Of a DNA stretch of 9,922 bases, positions 1-6,415 are shown piece by piece (position 1 is the stretch's first letter; each line of letters opens with the position of its first letter). The DNA comes from Planctomycetota bacterium (lineage in GTDB: Bacteria > Planctomycetota > UBA11346): NCBI GenBank assembly GCA_013816415.1, contig JACDEN010000062.1:1-9922 (forward strand), in the 5' to 3' direction. The position numbers and the translations under genes were made by a program. The notes under the pieces are model-generated. The model saw nothing but the letters and a program-made list of their open reading frames with translations. It was not told the DNA's origin and did no database searches.

Positions 1-23
1 CGCCTCGGCCATCGGCGCGGCGG

Positions 24-893
24 GTGCACACGCTGCCGATCGAGGATATCAGCCCGTTCATCCGCATCGCGCACCGCCAGCTCGGCCAGCTGAACATGGG
101 CGAACGCGTGATCGTCGACCACGAATTCGTCCTGCTGCTCGGCGGCGAGGCTCGTTTCGTCACGCGCGCAGGCGAGACGCCCTTCCTGAAGCACCAACTA
201 CTGTTCATCCGCCCGTTCGTGCCGCACGGCTTTTCCAGCACCGTCGCGAACGAGCATCTCGCCGTCCACTTCGACTTGAATCCGCGGCAGCCGAAATTCG
301 TCCACCACCCCGAGCGGAGGCGTCCGTACGAGATCCGCTTCGCGGACGACCTGGACATCGCGGTGCAGCAGCGTCTGACGCCGCGCGATGGCATCCACGA
401 AGACCTGCTGCAGCTGGTGCGCGATTGGAAGTCCGGCACGCGCGTCGGCCGGCTGGCCGCGCATGCGCGTCTGCTCGGGATCATCGCCGCGCTGTTGCGT
501 CCGCGCGAGGCGGGTGGCGCGGCTGCCGACGCGGACGGCAGCGGCGTCAAACGCTCGCGGGTCCAGCGCGCGCTCGCCCTGATGGAAGCGCGCTACGCCG
601 AGCCGCTGACCGCCGAGGACATCGCGCACGCCTCGGGCCTCGGGCACAGCCGCTTCGCCGTGCTGTTCCGCGAGCTGACGGGGTACTCACCGAAGGAGTA
701 CCTGCGCCGGCTGCGCATCGATAAGGCGCGCCTGCTGCTCGCCGACATCGATCTCTCGATCAAGGAGATCGCGGCCAGGACCGGGTTCGACGACCAGTAC
801 CATTTCAGCCGGGTCTTCCGCCAGATCGACGGCGTCCCGCCGACGGCGGTGCGCGAGGCCTTGCTGACCCGCGGACGAATATCCATCACCTAG
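24..893 (+). CDS. AraC-family transcriptional regulator
   Basis: Predicted cytoplasmic DNA-binding regulator. Residues about 10-95 look like the cupin-type sensor domain of AraC proteins: a beta-rich stretch with a G-x-RFVTRAGETPFL segment and an RPFVPHGF motif typical of the jelly roll. Residues about 175-285 form the AraC/XylS double helix-turn-helix. The first HTH is around 198-218 (LTAEDIAHASGLGHSRFAVLF). The second is around 246-267 and contains the family hallmark IAARTGFDDQYHFSRVFR. The length of 289 aa is normal for the family. The GTG at 24 lacks a clear ribosome binding site and the frame stays open to the left edge, so the true start may lie outside the window. The gene sits 67 bp upstream of a PhyH-type oxygenase on the same strand, which suggests it controls that gene. 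The ligand cannot be read from the sequence, though AraC proteins of this kind often sense sugars. Confidence 0.9.
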   Translation: MHTLPIEDISPFIRIAHRQLGQLNMGERVIVDHEFVLLLGGEARFVTRAGETPFLKHQLLFIRPFVPHGFSSTVANEHLAVHFDLNPRQPKFVHHPERRRPYEIRFADDLDIAVQQRLTPRDGIHEDLLQLVRDWKSGTRVGRLAAHARLLGIIAALLRPREAGGAAADADGSGVKRSRVQRALALMEARYAEPLTAEDIAHASGLGHSRFAVLFRELTGYSPKEYLRRLRIDKARLLLADIDLSIKEIAARTGFDDQYHFSRVFRQIDGVPPTAVREALLTRGRISIT

Positions 894-905
894 GCGGTGC
901 AGCCA

Positions 906-935
906 TTGCCGCACCGGCCACCATCTGCGTATGCT
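906..935 (+). promoter_or_regulatory. Possible sigma-70 promoter for the PhyH gene
   Basis: A TTGCCG hexamer at 906-911 and a TATGCT hexamer at 930-935 are 18 bp apart, each matching the consensus at four of six positions. The spacer also holds small inverted repeats: cggtgc (895-900) with gcaccg (911-916), and gtatg (929-933) with catac (941-945). These could be an operator or weak hairpins. The call rests only on motif match, and read-through from the AraC gene is equally possible. Confidence 0.22.
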
Positions 936-950
936 GCGGACATACCATAC

Positions 951-956
951 GGAGGG
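951..956 (+). promoter_or_regulatory. Ribosome binding site that fixes the PhyH start
   Basis: GGAGGG lies 4 nt before the ATG at 961. It selects that codon over the in-frame ATG at 931, which has no purine-rich sequence at a suitable distance upstream. Confidence 0.75.
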
Positions 957-960
957 TCCC

Positions 961-1776
961 ATGCTCAGCGCCGCCCAGATCTCGCAGTTCCACCGCGACG
1001 GCTTCGTCAAGGGCGACCGCATGGTCGACGACGCGTGGGTCGCTGAGCTCCGCGACGAGGTCCTGCGGGTGATCGCGGACGAGGGCAGCGCCAAGCCGCA
1101 GCCGGTCTCCCTCTCCAAGTGGGATACCGGCGGAGCGGTCATCTACCAGATCTGCAACATCTGGGAGGCGAGCGACGCCTTCCGCCGGCTGATCACTCAC
1201 GCTCCGATCATCGACTCCGCCGCTGAACTGATCGGCGCGCGCGAGCTGCGGGTGTGGCACGACCAGATCCAGTACAAGCCAGCGAACACCGGCGGGGTCA
1301 ATCGCTGGCACCAGGACTGGCCGTATTGGCCGATCCTCTCGGGCCCGACCCAGGTCACGGCGTGGATCGCGCTCGACGACGCCGCCGAGGACAACGGCTG
1401 CATGAGCATGGTTCCCGGATCGCACCAGTGGGGCAGCCACATCGATTTCCTGCACACCATCAATGAGATCGACGACATGCCGGCGAGCCGCGACGGGCAC
1501 CAGCTGGTGGTGAAGCGCTGCCCGGTGAAAGCCGGCGAGGTGCACTTCCATCACGGCCTGACCTGGCACGGCTCGCACGCGAACACCTCGGGCCGCCCCC
1601 GCCGCGCCATCGCCATCCACCTGATGTCGGAGCAGACGAATTTCGTCGCATCCGGCAGCCACCTGATGAAGCCGTACGTCGAAAGCCCCGACGGCGCAAA
1701 GATCACCGGCGCGCACTTCCCCCAGGTCTGGAGCGCGGATGCACGCGCACCACACCTCGCCTCCGTCCCCGCCTAG
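961..1776 (+). CDS. Phytanoyl-CoA dioxygenase (PhyH) family protein
   Basis: A 271-aa protein of the PhyH family of Fe(II)/2-oxoglutarate-dependent oxygenases, predicted to be cytosolic. The iron-binding facial triad is visible: HxD as WHQDW (His117, Asp119) and the distal His in HHGLTWHGSHAN (about His203). It is followed by RPRRA, whose arginine (about 214) would bind 2-oxoglutarate. The segment VTAWIALDDAAEDNGCMSMVPGSH between them is the classical PhyH core. The ATG at 961 was chosen for its ribosome binding site; an in-frame ATG at 931 would add 10 residues. The substrate is unknown: members hydroxylate fatty acyl-CoAs, ectoine, mitomycin or halogenated products, and many bacterial members of this size are uncharacterised and lie beside AraC regulators. 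The downstream neighbour is convergent, so any operon ends here. Confidence 0.9.
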   Translation: MLSAAQISQFHRDGFVKGDRMVDDAWVAELRDEVLRVIADEGSAKPQPVSLSKWDTGGAVIYQICNIWEASDAFRRLITHAPIIDSAAELIGARELRVWHDQIQYKPANTGGVNRWHQDWPYWPILSGPTQVTAWIALDDAAEDNGCMSMVPGSHQWGSHIDFLHTINEIDDMPASRDGHQLVVKRCPVKAGEVHFHHGLTWHGSHANTSGRPRRAIAIHLMSEQTNFVASGSHLMKPYVESPDGAKITGAHFPQVWSADARAPHLASVPA

Positions 1777-1798
1777 ATCCCCCCACCGTGGTCGCCGA

Positions 1799-1834
1799 AA
1801 AAAAACCTCCCGCTCCTCTGACAAAAAAACCTCC
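1799..1834. repeat. Duplicated A7-CCTCC motif
   Basis: The 12-mer aaaaaaacctcc occurs at 1799-1810 and again at 1823-1834, 24 bp apart. On the minus strand each copy reads GGAGG followed by a T-run, so these could contribute to ending transcripts arriving from the DUF1206 gene, although no strong hairpin lies immediately before the T-runs. They sit just past the PhyH stop, between two convergent genes. Confidence 0.5.
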
Positions 1835-1872
1835 TAGATGCGGCAGTCGTGGTCAGATGCCCTCTAGGACTA

Positions 1873-1942
1873 GCTTCGCGTCGCAAGGCGTCCGACGAGC
1901 GCGAAGCCTACCCGGAGGGGTACGACGCGTGCTCGTGCACGC
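1873..1942. repeat. Cluster of three hairpins in the convergent spacer
   Basis: Three inverted repeats follow one another. First, gcttcgcg (1873-1880) with cgcgaagc (1900-1907), plus extra pairing inside the loop. Second, taccc (1909-1913) with gggta (1918-1922) around ggag. Third, gcgtgc (1927-1932) with gcacgc (1937-1942) around tcgt. None is followed by a clear T-run. They may be terminator-like or REP-like structures, or part of a small structured RNA. I see no gene in the 226-bp spacer 1777-2002. Confidence 0.55.
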
Positions 1943-1968
1943 TAGGAGGAGGCAACGCAGCAGCTGGC

Positions 1969-2008
1969 CGCGAATGCCGGATCTAGGACGCGAATGTCGG
2001 ATCTAGGG
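1969..2008. repeat. 20-bp tandem duplication overlapping a stop codon
   Basis: Two adjacent 20-bp units (1969-1988 and 1989-2008), each of the form cgcgaatgycggatctaggr, differ at two positions. The right-hand copy contains the minus-strand TAG stop of the DUF1206 gene, so the duplication repeated the end of the coding region out of frame. It is probably a local slippage event or part of the structured spacer. Confidence 0.8.
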
Positions 2009-2932
2009 GCCGGGGAGGCCGCCGCGGGGGGCGAACATCGTCCGACGCGACGGCATCAGTATGCGCCGGTAGCGCGCGAGCAGGATCTCGAAGACGCCAT
2101 ACGAGCACAGACCGGCCGCCACCGCTCCGAGCAGGTACGGGATATAGGCCTGCTCGCCGAGCCACTTCAACGCACCGCCCAGACCGCGCGCGCTCGAGGG
2201 ATCGTTGTACCATCCGGCGATGCAGACGAAGCCGCCGGTGACGATCGCGACCACGCCGCGCGCGGCGTAGCCCAGGCGCGCGAGCGTGAGGATGGTCCGG
2301 TACAATCCGCGCGAGATCTCATCGATGGCCAGGCGGCGCCCGATGTACGCGGTGTAGATCATGTAGAACTGCACGAAGCCCATCAGCACCAGGTACACGC
2401 CGAGCAGGACCACCATCCACTGTCCGAACACGTGGCGGCTGAGCTTCGCGGCGATCGACTTCGCCAGGGTGTCGCCGCTGCCGTCCCCTCCCGGTAAGCC
2501 GAACAGCACCTGCAGCGCCAGGAAGCCGAGACCGATGTAGAGCAGGCTCTTGATCAGCATGCTCAGGCGCTTCAGGAGTCCGATGGCGTTCGAGCCCTTG
2601 CGGTCGGTATCGAACACCGCGGCCACCAGCTTGAACAGCGCGTAGCCGAAGTTGCCGGTCATGACCACGATCAGCAGGAGGATGCCGAACAGATGGGTGG
2701 CGATCTTCTGCATCACGCCGTAGGCGTTGATGAAGTCGCCGCCGAGATCCAGCGCCGCCAATCCGGCGAGGCTGCCGATCATCAGGAAGATCACGCCCTT
2801 GACCAGGAGGCCCCATCGGGCGAGCGCCTGGAACCAGCGCCGGCTGGCGATCCGTCGTCCGACCGCGTCGAGCCGGGGAAAGGTCGCCGGAGGCGGAGCG
2901 GATCCGGGAGCGTCGGAGGCGGGCCACAACAT
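2003..2932 (-). CDS. DUF1206-family integral membrane protein
   Basis: A 309-aa inner-membrane protein of unknown function. Three internal repeats, each of two hydrophobic helices, span about residues 37-106, 122-194 and 217-293, which is the DUF1206 arrangement. Predicted membrane segments are about 41-61, 80-106, 125-145, 170-194, 219-240 and 264-287. Repeat landmarks are ARWGLLVKGVIFLMIG in the first, IKSLLYIGLGFLAL in the second and ARLGYAARGVVAIVTGG in the third, and the C-terminal GLCSYGVFEILLARYRR is typical of the family. The N-terminal 36 residues and the last 20 or so are polar and basic and probably cytosolic. The start at 2932 has only a weak GGTAAG upstream. The gene is convergent with the PhyH gene and divergent from the beta-helix gene, so it appears monocistronic. 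The family's biochemical role is not established. Confidence 0.85.
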   Translation of the reverse strand: MLWPASDAPGSAPPPATFPRLDAVGRRIASRRWFQALARWGLLVKGVIFLMIGSLAGLAALDLGGDFINAYGVMQKIATHLFGILLLIVVMTGNFGYALFKLVAAVFDTDRKGSNAIGLLKRLSMLIKSLLYIGLGFLALQVLFGLPGGDGSGDTLAKSIAAKLSRHVFGQWMVVLLGVYLVLMGFVQFYMIYTAYIGRRLAIDEISRGLYRTILTLARLGYAARGVVAIVTGGFVCIAGWYNDPSSARGLGGALKWLGEQAYIPYLLGAVAAGLCSYGVFEILLARYRRILMPSRRTMFAPRGGLPGP

Positions 2933-3031
2933 GGCTTACCATGCTAGCAGACGATCCCCCGCCGCCATGCCATGCCTGGCCAACATCGCACGCGATGGGA
3001 GTGCGCTTGAACCCAGCACGGTGGCTGGGGT

Positions 3032-3055
3032 TTCAGGGGGCGTCTGCCCCCTGAA
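3032..3055. repeat. Perfect 10-bp hairpin
   Basis: ttcagggggc (3032-3041) and gccccctgaa (3046-3055) are exact reverse complements around a gtct loop. No T-run follows on the plus strand, so it is a stable structure but not a canonical terminator by itself. Confidence 0.7.
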
Positions 3056-3069
3056 TGGAGAAAGTCGAA

Positions 3070-3120
3070 GATCAAAAACCCGGCAAAATAGCGGCCGCAG
3101 GTCGCGCCGGGTTTTTGATC
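3070..3120. terminator. Bidirectional intrinsic-terminator-like hairpin
   Basis: gatcaaaaacccggc (3070-3084) and gccgggtttttgatc (3106-3120) are a perfect 15-bp inverted repeat around a 21-nt loop that contains the palindrome gcggccgc. On either strand the GC-rich cccggc stem is followed by a T5 tract, the layout of a two-way Rho-independent terminator. It is oddly placed between divergent genes and only 56 bp before the beta-helix start. It therefore either ends an unseen small transcript or acts as an attenuator in the beta-helix leader. Confidence 0.7.
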
Positions 3121-3155
3121 GCTAGCAGGATGCGGTTTTTCCGCAGGCTGCTAGC
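3121..3155. repeat. Imperfect 15-bp hairpin in the beta-helix leader
   Basis: Positions 3121-3135 pair with 3141-3155 at 13 of 15 positions around a ttttt loop, with two mismatches at 3129/3147 and 3130/3146. It directly abuts the terminator-like repeat ending at 3120, so the two structures stack without a gap. Confidence 0.65.
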
Positions 3156-3170
3156 CTCGACGGACCGAGG
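3155..3170 (+). promoter_or_regulatory. Ribosome binding site within a small hairpin
   Basis: The Shine-Dalgarno of the beta-helix gene, GAGG at 3167-3170 and 6 nt before the ATG, lies in an inverted repeat: cctcg (3155-3159) with cgagg (3166-3170). If it folds in the mRNA, the site would be partly hidden. The five-base-pair stem is short, so regulation by it is only a possibility. Confidence 0.4.
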
Positions 3171-3176
3171 TGACGT

Positions 3177-4964
3177 ATGTACCGCATCTGCATCGCACTC
3201 TGCACGCTGCTGGCCTCATCGCCGGTGCTGGTCGCCGAAAACGCCACCCTCCCGCTCGCGGGCCCGGTATCGGAGCCGAGCACGACGCTGTCGCTGGGGA
3301 TGCATTGGATCGTCCGCGGCGATGACAACCGCAATGCCGCCATCGCGGTGTCGTACCGGCCTGCCGGCTCCAAGGACTGGAAGCAGGGCCCGCCGCTGTG
3401 GCGGGTCGCCAAGGGCGCGCATACGCAGGCCGGGAAGGAAAAGCACGCCAGCGATCTCGACGTTCCCGCCGATGGTTGGCTATTCGCCGGCAGCATCCTG
3501 CTGCTCGAATCGAAAACGTCGTACGAGGTGAAACTGGCGCTGACCGATCCCGATGGCGGCAGCACCGAGAAGACCTTCACCGCGAGCACCACCGCGGAAC
3601 CGCAGCTCGCTGCGGGTGGCGTGATGCTGCATGTCGCGCCCGGAGCGGGCGGCGGCAGCGGCACCGAGGCGGCTCCGTTTCTCGGCCTCGCCGCAGCGCA
3701 GGCCGCCGCCAAACCGGGCGCGCGCTTCCTGCTGCATGCTGGCGTCTACCCGGGCACCTTCGAGGTCACCGCCAGCGGCGAACCCGGCAAGCCGATCGTC
3801 TGGCAGGGACCCGAGAGCGGCGATGCGGTCATCGATGCCAAGGACCCCGACGGCAAGGCGCTGCCCCGCGGCGTGTCGGCGAGCGAAGTCCACGACGTGT
3901 GGTTCCGCAAGCTGGCGATCCGCGGTGCGGATTTCGGCATGGTCATCCATGGCTCGAGCCGCATCGTCATCCAGCGCTGCCACCTCACCGATGTCGGCTA
4001 TGGCATCACCGGCCACCCGCGCACGAAGGACCAGACCGCGTGCGGCTTCTTCATCTCCGACAACATCCTCGAGGGACGCTGCAAGTGGCTCCTGCCATTC
4101 GAAAACAACGCCGAGGCCGATGCGCAATGGCACAGCGAGACGCGCGCCATCGAGGTCTGCGGCACCGGCTCAGAGATCTGTTACAACCGCATCTCTCATT
4201 TCAAGGATGCGATCGACCTGGCTCCGTCCTTCCTGACCGCCGACAACGACATCCACCACAACGACGTCAGCCAGCTGATCGACGACGGCTTCGAGATGGA
4301 CGGTTCGGATCGCAACACGCGCTGCTTCCTCAACCGCGTCGTCGACTGCCATACCGGACTGTCGATCCAGCCGGTCTACGGCGGGCCGGCCTACCTCTTC
4401 CGCAACACGCTCTACAACGTGCACGGCGAGGTCTACAAGATGCACAACTCGCCGTCGGGCGCGTTGTTCTTCCACAACACCACGGTCAAGAAGGGCGAGC
4501 CGTTCCTGGTGTCGACCCCGGACCAGGTCAACGACTGCTGGTTCCGCAACAACCTGTTCGTCGGCACCGAGGGCCGCCCGTTCAACCTCGACACGCCGCA
4601 ACGCGGCTGCGATTTGGACTACGACGGGATCGCAGGCGGCAGCGGCAACGTCGTGCTGAAGTTCGACAACGTGAAATACGCGACGTGGGAAGAGGTGCGG
4701 GCCAAATCTCCGGTCGAGAAGCACGTGGTCGTCCTCGACCCGGCGACGCTCTTCGCTTCCGGGCTGATGCCGCCGGCGAACGCCGCCGATGAGCACACCG
4801 AGCGCGAGCTCGACTACAGCCTCACGGCCGGCACTGCGGCGATCGATGCCGGCGAGGTGCTCCCTGGCATGAACGATGGATTCGCTGGCAAGGCACCGGA
4901 CCTCGGCGCGCGTGAGGTCGGCTCGCCGGCCCCGCATTACGGCCCTCGGCCCGAGAAGAAGTAG
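3177..4964 (+). CDS. Secreted right-handed parallel beta-helix protein
   Basis: A 595-aa exported protein. Residues 1-20 form a signal peptide (MYRICIALCTLLASSPVLVA, cleavage probable after Ala20). Residues about 30-135 look like a fibronectin-III-like beta-sandwich (HWIVRGDD...IAVSYRPAGSKDWKQ, then ESKTSYEVKLALTDPDGG). Residues about 145-480 form a right-handed beta-helix. It opens with the usual GTEAAPFLGLAAAQAAAKPGA and LLHAGVYPGTFEV and continues with Asn-rich coils such as NRISHFKDAIDL, NDIHHNDVSQLIDDGFEM and FHNTTVKKG. The C-terminal AIDAGEVLPGMNDGFAGKAPDLGARE is common in large secreted helix proteins of this class. Such folds occur in polysaccharide lyases and hydrolases, and acidic residues in DDGFEMDGSD might bind calcium or substrate. 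No catalytic signature can be assigned, so the glycan substrate is unknown. The start is supported by GAGG at 3167-3170. The convergent atl gene ends 7 bp away with no clear terminator between them. Confidence 0.85.
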   Translation: MYRICIALCTLLASSPVLVAENATLPLAGPVSEPSTTLSLGMHWIVRGDDNRNAAIAVSYRPAGSKDWKQGPPLWRVAKGAHTQAGKEKHASDLDVPADGWLFAGSILLLESKTSYEVKLALTDPDGGSTEKTFTASTTAEPQLAAGGVMLHVAPGAGGGSGTEAAPFLGLAAAQAAAKPGARFLLHAGVYPGTFEVTASGEPGKPIVWQGPESGDAVIDAKDPDGKALPRGVSASEVHDVWFRKLAIRGADFGMVIHGSSRIVIQRCHLTDVGYGITGHPRTKDQTACGFFISDNILEGRCKWLLPFENNAEADAQWHSETRAIEVCGTGSEICYNRISHFKDAIDLAPSFLTADNDIHHNDVSQLIDDGFEMDGSDRNTRCFLNRVVDCHTGLSIQPVYGGPAYLFRNTLYNVHGEVYKMHNSPSGALFFHNTTVKKGEPFLVSTPDQVNDCWFRNNLFVGTEGRPFNLDTPQRGCDLDYDGIAGGSGNVVLKFDNVKYATWEEVRAKSPVEKHVVVLDPATLFASGLMPPANAADEHTERELDYSLTAGTAAIDAGEVLPGMNDGFAGKAPDLGAREVGSPAPHYGPRPEKK

Positions 4965-4971
4965 GCGGGGA

Positions 4972-5343
4972 TCAGCGAGGACGCCAGCCGAATCGATGAA
5001 GATCGATCCTGCCGCGCTGGTCGAACATGATGCCTTCTGCCGCCAGCGCTTCGCGCTGACGCTCGTCGCCCCCGGCTTCCGAGCGGATGCTCACCATGCC
5101 CGCGCTGTTGACCACGCGCTGCCATGGAACCCGGCTGCGCAGCGGTAGCGCGTGCAGCGCATAGCCCACCTGACGCGCGCGACCGGGAAGCCCTGCCACG
5201 GCCGCGACCTGCCCATAGGTGGCGACGCGGCCGCGCGGGATCGCGACGACCACATCGTAGATCCGCCGATAGACCGGATGGACATCACGAAGCGGCGGCT
5301 CGCGCCGTCTTCGCTTCATCGCTGGCGTCGGTCGCCGGGTCAC
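4972..5343 (-). CDS. atl: Alkyltransferase-like (ATL) DNA-repair protein
   Basis: A 123-aa protein consisting of the DNA-binding domain of O6-alkylguanine-DNA alkyltransferase. It shows the recognition-helix segment YGQVAAVAGLPGRARQVGYAL, including the probable arginine finger Arg57 and the nucleotide-flipping Tyr43. The PCHR active-site motif is replaced by PWQR (Trp74), so it cannot transfer alkyl groups. ATL proteins bind O6-alkylguanine and hand the lesion to nucleotide excision repair. The GTG start at 5343 is preferred because GAGG lies upstream, overlapping the tdh stop region. An in-frame ATG at 5319 lacks a ribosome binding site. The start lies 10 nt after the tdh stop, so it is the third gene of a kbl-tdh-atl operon and probably translationally coupled. 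Confidence 0.88.
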   Translation of the reverse strand: MTRRPTPAMKRRRREPPLRDVHPVYRRIYDVVVAIPRGRVATYGQVAAVAGLPGRARQVGYALHALPLRSRVPWQRVVNSAGMVSIRSEAGGDERQREALAAEGIMFDQRGRIDLHRFGWRPR

Positions 5344-5353
5344 CGGCAGGTCC

Positions 5354-6388
5354 TCACCAATCGAGGATCACCTTGCCCGAGCGGCCCTCCTGCATCGCCT
5401 TGAAGCCGTCGAGGAAATCATCGACCGGCATGCGATGGGTGATCACCGCCGAGATGTCGAGTCCGCTCTGCAGCATGCTGGTCATCTTGTACCAGGTCTC
5501 GAACATCTCGCGTCCGTAGACCCCCTTCAGCACCAGGCCCTTGAAGATCACCTTGCTCCAATCGATCGCCACCGGGGTCGGGAAGATGCCGAGGATGGCG
5601 ACGCGGCCGCCATGGTTCATCGCCTCGAGCATCGACTGGAAGGCCTGGCCGTTGCCGGACATCTCGAGGCCGACGTCGAAGCCCTCGGTCATGCCGAGCG
5701 ACGACATGACGTCCTGCAGGCTGCCATTCTTCGGATTCAGCACGCGCGTGGCGCCCATCGTCGTCGCCAGTTTCAGGCGGTAGTCGTTGACATCGGTCAC
5801 CACCACGTGCCGCGCGCCCACGTGCTTGGCGATCGCCGCCGCCATGCAGCCGATCGGACCGGCACCGGTGATCAGCACGTCCTCGCCCACCAGATCGAAT
5901 GAGAGAGCGGTGTGCGTGGCGTTGCCGTAGGGATCGAAGATGCTGGCGAGATCGTCGGAGATGTCGTCGGGCAGCTTGAACGCGTTCACCGCGGGCAGAC
6001 TCAGGAATTCGCCGAAGCAGCCCTGACGGTTCACGCCGATGCCCTGGGTATTGCGGCACAGGTGCCGACGCCCGGCGCGGCAGTTGCGGCAGTGCCCGCA
6101 GGTGATGTGGCCCTCGCCCGAGACGCGGTCGCCGACCGCGAAACCAGCGACCGCCGAACCGACGCGCTCGACCACGCCCACGAATTCGTGGCCGGTCACC
6201 ATCGGCACCGGGATGGTCTTCTGCGACCACTCGTCCCAGCTGTAGATGTGCAGGTCGGTGCCGCAGATCGCCGTCTTGCGGGTGCGGATCAGCACATCGT
6301 TGGGGCCGATCTCGGGCACCGGCACGCGTTCCATCCACAGGCCGGGCTCGCGCCGCGATTTGACCAGTGCCTTCATCGTCGCCGTCAT
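5354..6388 (-). CDS. tdh: L-threonine 3-dehydrogenase
   Basis: A 344-aa zinc-dependent medium-chain dehydrogenase that oxidises L-threonine with NAD+ to 2-amino-3-ketobutyrate, the substrate of the upstream gene's product. Visible residues include the catalytic zinc site (Cys42 in AICGTDLHIYSWD; His67-Glu68 in TGHEFVGVV), the four-cysteine structural zinc lobe (Cys97, 100, 103, 111) and the Rossmann glycine motif GAGPIGCMAAAIAKHVGA. FDPYGNATHTAL is characteristic of Tdh within this superfamily. Length is very close to the E. coli enzyme. GGAGG lies 4 nt before the ATG at 6388, favouring it over the in-frame Met5. It starts 27 bp after the kbl stop, the usual kbl-tdh operon order. Confidence 0.96.
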   Translation of the reverse strand: MTATMKALVKSRREPGLWMERVPVPEIGPNDVLIRTRKTAICGTDLHIYSWDEWSQKTIPVPMVTGHEFVGVVERVGSAVAGFAVGDRVSGEGHITCGHCRNCRAGRRHLCRNTQGIGVNRQGCFGEFLSLPAVNAFKLPDDISDDLASIFDPYGNATHTALSFDLVGEDVLITGAGPIGCMAAAIAKHVGARHVVVTDVNDYRLKLATTMGATRVLNPKNGSLQDVMSSLGMTEGFDVGLEMSGNGQAFQSMLEAMNHGGRVAILGIFPTPVAIDWSKVIFKGLVLKGVYGREMFETWYKMTSMLQSGLDISAVITHRMPVDDFLDGFKAMQEGRSGKVILDW

Positions 6389-6415
6389 GGATCCTCCGAC
6401 CGCGAGCGTGCGCGG

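Larger units (their letters stand above)
2943..3155. repeat. Inverted-repeat-dense divergent spacer
   Basis: This 213-bp stretch makes up most of the gap between two divergent genes and shows no credible gene. It is bracketed by gctagcag (2943-2950) and its reverse complement ctgctagc (3148-3155), with a third copy of the 8-mer at 3121-3128. Inside are inverted repeats at 2984-2997 (catcgc with gcgatg), 3012-3029 (cccagc with gctggg), 3032-3055, 3070-3120 and 3121-3155. The bracketing repeat could make it a small non-autonomous element, but I see no target-site duplication. Confidence 0.5.

Noticed and set aside
886..1824. A minus-strand frame of 312 codons opposite the PhyH gene.
   Set aside because: It is antisense to a gene with complete PhyH active-site motifs and shows no recognisable domain or ribosome site.
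3398..4792. A 464-codon plus-strand frame inside the beta-helix gene.
   Set aside because: It is an out-of-frame shadow rich in Arg, without a domain or start signal, whereas the overlapping frame has a signal peptide and beta-helix motifs.
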